A stretch of 64,000 nt of DNA from Labia minor (lineage: Eukaryota; Arthropoda; Insecta; Dermaptera; Spongiphoridae). The position numbers were made by a program, and so were the translations under genes. The notes below the pieces were generated by a model, which was not told the origin of the DNA, made no database searches, and saw nothing but the letters and a program-made list of their open reading frames with translations. Numbering within the stretch: position 1 is the stretch's first letter; every line of letters begins with the position of its first letter. Where the stretch lies: assembly GCA_963082975.1 (NCBI GenBank), contig OY720347.1, positions 43,723,155 through 43,787,154 on the forward strand, given 5' to 3'. Below are positions 57,457 through 64,000 of this stretch, piece by piece.

Positions 57457-57660
57457 AAAATAAGTTGACCTGTGGCCAGGTCCGAACCGACCGACGGACG
57501 GACGGACGGACAGACATCATGCTAAAAATAGCTGAGATGTGTATAGCTGGAACGGCTCAACAGATTTTGATAAAATTGATATATTTACTTCACGCATCAG
57601 TAGCATGAATTCATCAACTTTTGGTGTATATCAGGAAATCGTAGTGTAGTTTACAAAGAA
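57457..57660 (-). mobile_element. Repeat family 1, 3' end and deleted interior
   Basis: Minus orientation. It reads AATAAGTTGACCTG-TGGC-CAGGTC, then ACCGACCGACG, and passes directly into the GGACGGACGG microsatellite. The deletion has therefore joined the two CCG-rich repeats, removing about 400 bp. The remaining part continues to about 57640. Confidence 0.7.
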
Positions 57661-59579
57661 TTTTTTGATACACTCTACCCAAAAATCGATATATATAATA
57701 TTTCTAATTACAATCATAGAATACTAGGGCTCAGAATAAAAATAAAGGATTTAAAAATTTTAAACTCTCGCAAAATACTTAATTCTTCTTGCCCATTGAC
57801 ACAGCCAGTGTGCGAGCTGTGACTATGTACCTGGCGCTCGCTTCCATGCGTCCGAGCGGGACAATAATAATTATATATATATATATATGTATAGGTCGAA
57901 TTAAAAATGATATGAAATTTAAGTCGCCCCCAATCCATTACTATTACATTAAACTAACTGGTGAAATAAAAAATACATACATAAATATATATATATTTAT
58001 TTATTTAACGGATGGTTTAAAAAACATTTATGTTAATAGTTGAAGCTTCTAAATTTTCTAAATCCATATAAATGTTTTAAGATTTTTAAAAATGCATGAC
58101 AATATAGGTGATTGCATGACCACAGAAATTTTATTTTTTATTTGATGTACCTGGCCACAGCTAAATTTTTATTGTTGTTGACATGTATATTAAATAATTT
58201 TATTCGTCTATTTTCAGATTAATGTCATAAATTTAAAATATTTTCACCAAATATTTCTTTAAAAATTCAAAAATAAATTTCAAAATAGATAAAATTTCAT
58301 TAAATAAAGTGCAGAAGGGTATTGAACCTAACTTTTATCTTACTGCAAGTAAATATTTAAGAAAAATATTATAAACAAGAAAATTCTTTTAATTTATATT
58401 AAGATTGAGTAAAATTTTTTTAAAAAAATGACAACTGTTATACAATTATAAATAAAAAAAGTACAATCATTTCTCTAATAGATTCTATGAGCACACCGTG
58501 CATACATCTTTCAAAGAACGAGTTAATTAGACTTTTCATCAAAAAAGGGCATTATTAGAAACTAGTATAATTGAAAGTAGGAATGAGAAACGTTAACTCT
58601 TCTGCGTCTTTCATTAAGTGCTATTGACTGAAAAGAATTAATCCATTTTTTATAAATTTCTTAATGAAATAATTAGAAAATTTATCTAAACTTTCTATAG
58701 ATATAGCCTATAAGGTTTTTATGTTTTCAAAAACTGAAATATTAGGTATCATTAACCCTCTTTGCAGTCCTTTTTAGAGAAAATAAATTAATTAATTGAA
58801 ATAGTAATATTTTAAAATTATTTCTGCACTTATTTAATCTGTAGGGTCTATTAAATATACTAAATTATTATATATCTATTATTATTATCATTACTTAGTT
58901 AAATTAGTCATTTTTGAATTGTAAAATTCAAATTTCAATTACAATATTGAGTGTAGTATACCTTTATTTAAATCAGAAGAATATCTCTTCGTAGTTAAAT
59001 TATTTATTTCTTTTAATCATGAATTTGAATAAAACCAACACATAATAATATTAATATATTAATAATCTTATAATAAAATAATATTATATTTAAATTATTA
59101 TTTTAATATTTATAGAGAGAAATGTTTTTTTCTGAGTGTTCAAAGATAACTTTTGTTTATTATATCATTCTAAAAAAATGCATATTTTTATAAATAAAAT
59201 ATTCTTAAGTTTATTTAGTATATATATTGTGATAATAAATTATTTTATAAAATTTAATAATATTTATTAATTTATGGATAAATTTATGATATGATTAAGA
59301 TTTTGTTTCTCCGTGAATTTTCAGCTTGAGGCAATTTCGACAAATCATTACCTGAATTAATTAAAATTACTTGTTATTTAACATATATTAAATATTAAAA
59401 ATGAGTTTTACCATTTAAAGATGTAATCATTTTGAATTATCTTCAAAAACATAAATAACGTTTTATTTATATTTTTTTCTTTATTAAAATTCCGATTGAT
59501 TTTCAATTCTTCCCTCCTTCTGAAAATGATTATGCTATATTTATAGATGGAGGCAAAGAATTATAAGTCATAAATTTTG
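57661..59579. other. AT-rich intergenic DNA
   Basis: A small GC-richer block at 57790-57865 (CAGTGTGCGAGCTGTGACTATG) has short frames on both strands but no domain. The rest is A/T-rich without recognised content. Confidence 0.6.
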
Positions 59580-60010
59580 AATGTCACTTGAGAAGTTTAA
59601 TGTTACGAATTTCCCGAAAGCCGAGTATCTTGTCTTTGACGCTATCTGAGTATCGCGATAACGCATCATGATTCAAGCTGGGAGGCCATTTTCAACGACC
59701 ACATGCACTCGGCCTACAAATGGTCCAGTTTATTTATTTATTTGAAGTGATTGCTGATTGGCATTGATTAAGCTGGATCAGAGACAGGGACAGACAGCCC
59801 GCCAAGACAATGGAGATGGAGACACGAGAACGAAAGGGAACCGTTACTCGGATCCGGTCCGAGCCCAGGGGCCGTTTCCTTTGCGCCGTTTTTGTGCAAG
59901 AATTGTCCAAACCAAGTCAACATTGTTCATTCCTATAGGCTATTTTTTCACACTGGCAAAGTCTTCCCCGCGGATAATCATTACGACTTCTCAGATCCCA
60001 CCATTCCGAT
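59580..60010. other. GC-rich island, candidate conserved non-coding element
   Basis: About 430 bases of balanced composition in an A/T background. Contains blocks such as CGAAAGCCGAGTATCTTG, GATCCGGTCCGAGCCCAGG and CAGAGACAGGGACAGACAG. A plus-strand frame (59758-60045) ends in poly-Phe from T-runs and shows no domain. I favour a conserved non-coding element or untranslated exon over a coding exon. Confidence 0.35.
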
Positions 60011-60447
60011 TTATGATCAAAAACTTTTTTCCTTTTTTTTTTTAAACGATTTTTTCAGAAATCTTCCATAAAATGATAATTAGTTTCGAGAGGGAAAGGC
60101 ATTTTCTATTGAAATTCTTCAAATGGCAACTGTTTTAATAAATATTTGTATACACTTCGTATATAACATTTCGGACAAAAATATATTTGTTAGAGAATCC
60201 TCTTTGAAGAATTTTTAAAAAAAAGGTGTTTATTTTTTTATTTTATTTTTTATAGGATCATTTTAAAGAGTTTTCCAATTAATTTAGATACTTATAGTGA
60301 ATTTATCTTGTTGTTGATTTTTTAAACTATTATTCAAATAGATTTGAAAAATAAAAATTTTTGCCATTGTGTTTAGATATTCATTTTCAGTCTGGCAGCA
60401 CAGTAAATCTGTTTCAAGTTTTCGCAGCGCCCTCAACATCATATAAC
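60011..60447. other. AT-rich spacer
   Basis: A/T sequence with T-runs before the Penelope-like element. No recognised content. Confidence 0.6.
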
Positions 60448-60636
60448 ATGTATTTATTAAAGCTTTTGTGGTTATTTTGATAATTATTAAGAGAATTTTT
60501 ATTAAAAGACCACATTATTTGTATAAAATTATTTATTAAATTAAAATAATTGTACAACGTTTCAACTGCTTATTCTGCAGTCGTTTTCAAGTAACCGTAC
60601 GCTTGCTCCGATTCAAGCGGACTGATGCATGTCGGG
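60448..60636 (-). repeat. Penelope-like element terminal segment, inverted copy
   Basis: Inverse complement of about 61717-61895. On the minus strand it runs from CCGCTTGAATCGGAGC through GTACGGTTACTTGAAAACG, a hairpin, TTGAAACGTTGTAC, into the first codons of the Penelope reading frame (ATGTGGTCTTTTAATAAA), and breaks off at 60448. It follows the 3' untranslated region of the minus-strand copy, so it represents the start of a next, truncated unit. Confidence 0.8.
60552..60600 (-). ncRNA. Hammerhead-ribozyme-like fold in Penelope terminal segment (copy 1)
   Basis: Minus strand: outer strands GTACGGT and GTTGTAC can pair (with G-U), enclosing CTTGAAAA, a 6-7 bp stem (CGACTGC / GCAGTTG, loop AGAATAA) and GAAA. 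The order core-stem II-GAAA is that of the hammerhead ribozymes reported in Penelope-like elements, but the CUGANGA box is altered (UUGAAAA here), so it is probably degenerate. Confidence 0.4.
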
Positions 60637-60871
60637 ACACGTCACCTCTTATATAGGCAGTGATATTGGCGCCAATTTTTGGCTCCAATTTTTACCGCCA
60701 ATTCTTAATCTCAACATGAAGTCAGCAGCAATTTTCAAAGCAAGCGTTTACAATCAAGAAGTATGATAGTGCATTATGTCTCTAAAATGAAGATACTAAA
60801 TTATTTCCATAATCAAGATATATACACAAATACACATTAGATTAATTATATTTAATTTAATCTGACAAATT

Positions 60872-61715
60872 TTACTCATCCAACACTATGTTCCACATCT
60901 TATTAAGTCTATATCCATCCTCTTTGTTAATATTATTGGGATGATTATCAATTTCTATAGATTCTTTTATTTTTCTTTTCCACCAATTATTTTCAATATG
61001 AAGTGTTTCTACATTATCTAAATTTATTTTATGTCCTGTTGTTAAGGCATGTTCTGCAATTGCTGATTGATTTGGATGTTTCAATCTAATGGCTCTCTCA
61101 TGTTCAGACAGTCTTGTAGAAATCTTTCTACTTGTTTCACCAATGTATACTTTTTTGCATTCACAAGTTACCTTATAAACTCCATTATTTTCGTTTTTAA
61201 TTTTGTCTTTTATATTTGAGGTGAGAGAAGACATTTGTTTATGAGGTTTATATGTTACTCTGATGTTGTGTTTCCTCAATTTTGACGCTATTTTTTCTGT
61301 TGTTCCTTTTATATAAGGTAATGTTATTTGTGATCTGTATATTGGTTTTTCATTTTCATTTTTGATTTCTGTCTTTTTTGTTTTACTGAATTTCTTAATT
61401 TCATATTCCGAGAAGCCATTGTTTATGAAAGCTTCCTTCAATCGTTGTTTTTCTTTTTTAATGTTTTCATTTGAGCATATCTCTTCGGCTCTTTTGTGCA
61501 GTGTTTTTATCACTCCATATTTTTGTGATGGATGGTGGTGGGAATCTGCGTGGATATATCTGTTGGTGTGAGTTGTTTTCCTGAAAATATCAAACCTTAA
61601 TCTATTCTGTTTCTTTTTAATTAATACATCAAGAAACGGTAACTCTTCATTTATTTCCCATTCAACGCTTAGTTTTATATTTTTATGTAAATTATTTGCT
61701 GCTTCTACAAATTCA
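60872..61715 (-). pseudogene. Penelope-like element, 5'-truncated copy (RT end + GIY-YIG)
   Basis: An open minus-strand frame of about 280 codons, starting in the middle of the reverse transcriptase (FVEAANNLHKNIKLSVEWEI, LPFLDVLIKKKQN), then the connecting region and a C-terminal GIY-YIG endonuclease domain: GVYKVTCECKKVYIGETSRK, R..EHERAI, AEHALTTGHKI, ending WNIVLDE. At its 5' end it is joined directly to a terminal segment (61717-61800), in place of the RT fingers and palm. It is nearly identical to the plus-strand copy where they overlap. It has no RT active site, hence non-autonomous, although its frame is intact. Confidence 0.9.
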
Positions 61716-61716
61716 T

Positions 61717-61828
61717 CATCAGTCCGCTTGAATCGGAGCAAGCGTACGGTTACTTGAAAACGACTGCAGAATAAGCAGTTGAAACGTTGTACAATTATTT
61801 TAATTTAATAAATAATTTTATACAAATA
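61717..61828 (+). repeat. Penelope-like element terminal segment (plus copy)
   Basis: The leader of the plus-strand element, containing GTACGGTTACTTGAAAACG, the CTGC-AGAATAA-GCAG hairpin and GAAACGTTGTACAATT, just upstream of the first ATG. Together with 60448-60636 it forms ~170-bp inverted repeats around the minus-strand copy. Confidence 0.8.
61743..61792 (+). ncRNA. Hammerhead-ribozyme-like fold in Penelope terminal segment (copy 2)
   Basis: Same sequence as the fold at 60552-60600, plus orientation: CTTGAAAA, stem CGACTGC/GCAGTTG, GAAAC, enclosed by GTACGGT and GTTGTAC. Same reservation about the altered core. Confidence 0.4.
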
Positions 61829-64000
61829 ATGTGGTCTTTTAATAAAAATTCTCTTAATAATTATCAAAATAACCACAAAAGCTTTAATAAATACATTTAT
61901 GAGAAATATAACCTAAAAATTCAAAAGCAGGTAAGGAGTTATGATGGATTAATTGTTAAAAAAGCAAAATTATTAAGTTCTTTGAATTTCTTAAAAAGAT
62001 GTCGTGATCAAGATATTATACCAAAAGGCTTTTATATTAAGCGAGTTGTATACACAAAAAGAGCGACTAGCATATATAATAATGCTAGTTTGGCTCTGTT
62101 ACGAGAACGCATCACAAATATCAGGCAAGTTTTATTTACATTAGACACTGATTTATTCAATATATATAATAATCTAAAATCTGTTTTAACCCAGGAAGAA
62201 ATTTCTTATTTGCAGCACGTATCCCAGACACACTTTAAATTTACACATAAAAAACAAACCGATATTCAAAAATCAAAATTTGATAAACTTTCATTCAATA
62301 AGACTAAAACATCTATTCAGAATTTTGATAATAACAAATTAGTAGTCAATCTATCAAATAAAAGTCTTGACAAAAATACCATCTCAGTGTTAGCAAAAGG
62401 ACCAAAGTTCTCCATAGCACCGAATAAAATTCCAAAAATTGAGATAGTTAGTTCAATTGAATCATCCTTATATAACTTACCAAACAACATTGCAGAGGAA
62501 ATTAGATTTGATACGATTAACATACTGAAAAATGCTAAACCACCCAAACCAAATTTGACAAAATCTGAGATGCGTGCTCTGAAGGAAATTAGAAACGATG
62601 ACTCTCTAAAGATTATCCCTGCCGACAAAGGTAACGCCACTGTTGTAATGAATACAGTGGATTATAAACAAAAAATGGAAAATATTTTGAATTCTTCTAC
62701 CTACGAAATACAGAAAAAAGATCCAACGGATAAATTCTGTAGAAAACTAAAATCAATAATAAAGAATCTACCTATTGAGGAAAAAGATAAAGATAAATTA
62801 AAACCGAAAGATCCACAAATACCAAAAATATACGGTAATCCCAAAATCCATAAAACCAACAAACCTTTAAGACCAATAGTTAGTCAAATCAATTAAGTGA
62901 CTTACAACTCATCAAAATATCTAGCACATTTGTTAAAACCATTTACAGGTACTAATTTTTCATACGTTAAAAATTCCACCCACTTAGTAGAAATGTTATC
63001 AAAAGTAGAAATTACAAAAAATGATATATTGGTGAGTCTGGATGTGGACTCCTTGTACACAAATGTTCCTATTGACGAGACCATTGAGATTATAAAATCA
63101 AACATTACATTAGATAAAAATACTCTCGAATTAATAGAATTTTGCCAAAAATCTACATACTTTATTTATGATAAAAAGATTTATAAGCAAAAAGAAGGAT
63201 GTGCTATGGGTAGTCCACTAAGCCCAGTATTCGCTAACATATTCATGGAAGAATTTGAATCAAAATTGGTCAATAATGCAATAAAGAAACCAAAACTGTT
63301 TCTTAGATATGTGGATGATATTTTGATGATTTGGCCTCATGGTAAGGATTCTTTAGTTAAATTTGTAGAAGCAGCAAATAATTTACATAAAAATATAAAA
63401 CTAAGCGTTGAATGGGAAATAAATGAAGAGTTACCGTTTCTTGATGTATTAATTAAAAAGAAACAGAATAGATTAAGGTTTGATATTTTCAGGAAAACAA
63501 CTCACACCAACAGATATATCCACGCAGATTCCCACCACCATCCATCACAAAAATATGGAGTGATAAAAACACTGCACAAAAGAGCCGAAGAGATATGCTC
63601 AAATGAAAACATTAAAAAAGAAAAACAACGATTGAAGGAAGCTTTCATAAACAATGGCTTCTCGGAATATGAAATTAAGAAATTCAGTAAAACAAAAAAG
63701 ACAGAAATCAAAAATGAAAATGAAAAACCAATATACAGATCACAAATAACATTACCTTATATAAAAGGAACAACAGAAAAAATAGCGTCAAAATTGAGGA
63801 AACACAACATCAGAGTAACATATAAACCTCATAAACAAATGTCTTCTCTCACCTCAAATATAAAAGACAAAATTAAAAACGAAAATAATGGAGTTTATAA
63901 GGTAACTTGTGAATGCAAAAAAGTATACATTGGTGAAACAAGTAGAAAGATTTCTACAAGACTGTCTGAACATGAGAGAGCCATTAGATTGAAACATCCA
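61829..64000 (+). CDS. Penelope-like retroelement RT/GIY-YIG protein, one stop, cut by window end
   Basis: Start chosen at ATG 61829 (MWSFNKNSL); upstream in-frame sequence has no ATG. The N-terminal ~330 residues are Penelope-type, with PADKGNATVVM near 270 and PKIYGNPKIHKTNKPLRPIV near 340. TAA follows at 62894-62896, after SQIN, in the middle of the conserved SxINxxTYN region. The same frame then stays open to the window end: SLDVDSLYTNVPIDE, GCAMGSPLSPVFANIFMEEF, active site YVDD (residues 494-497), the LPFLDVLI region, and a GIY-YIG domain (VYKV.CECKKVYIGETSRK) interrupted by the window edge. Penelope-like elements retrotranspose using RT plus the endonuclease. The single stop is either one inactivating mutation or sequencing error; everything else looks intact. 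Confidence 0.9.

Noticed and set aside
57714-58043. Overlapping frames on both strands near 57.8 kb
   Set aside because: Both include a translated (TA)n tract and a small GC patch; no domain.
62317-63711. Minus-strand frames over the plus-strand Penelope copy
   Set aside because: Antisense shadows. The 63502-63711 frame equals the plus-strand shadow at 61362-61571 because the two Penelope copies are inverted relative to each other.

Overview
This is a stretch of a nuclear eukaryotic genome, most likely an arthropod. It is strongly A+T-rich (clearly above 70% by eye), has spliced genes with short GT-AG introns, and is packed with dead or dying transposable elements. The arthropod guess rests on the mix of elements (mariner, two piggyBac families, hAT, a Penelope-like element, a Helitron helicase relic and a LINE whose C-terminal tail resembles those of insect elements) and is an inference, not a demonstration. 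I see no bacterial operon, tRNA gene, rRNA gene or CRISPR array. Layout: 0-9.4 kb is AT-rich intergenic DNA with a piggyBac relic (2.2-3.5 kb) and a subterminal-inverted-repeat element carrying a 198-bp tandem duplication (5.3-6.3 kb). 9.4-14.2 kb is a nest of elements: a deleted mariner, rolling-circle-type repeats, and a Helitron remnant (helicase C-terminus, LINE fragment, textbook hairpin + CTRR end). 15.6-16.5 kb holds a four-exon, 201-codon 'mini importin-alpha'. 16.7-20 kb has a Helitron-like 5' end, a LINE and a second copy of the LINE-Helitron chimera. 21-30 kb is mainly AT-rich DNA with fragments of the same repeats, a candidate GC-rich exon (22.6 kb), a second deleted mariner (23.5 kb) and a MITE (27.9 kb). 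30.7-33.6 kb is a scrambled cluster in which a GC-tipped module is present three times. 33.8-36.4 kb has a SINE-like sequence and a non-autonomous hAT with another element nested in it. 36.7-40.0 kb is an apparently complete hAT transposon. 42.3-43.7 kb is a two-exon C2H2 zinc-finger gene. 44-60 kb is mostly AT-rich DNA with LINE tails, a 475-bp piggyBac derivative and several GC-rich islands. 60.4-64.0 kb is a Penelope-like element with inverted terminal segments, running off the window. The genes do not form a pathway. Two look like host genes (importin-alpha-like and the zinc-finger gene); the rest encode transposition proteins. The most notable pattern is that two unrelated abundant repeat families share one architecture: T-tract flanks, 10-11 bp subterminal inverted repeats, an internal microsatellite and a 3' hairpin. 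That is the layout described for Helentron-associated (DINE/HINE-type) rolling-circle elements. One family sits inside the other and inside a hAT element.
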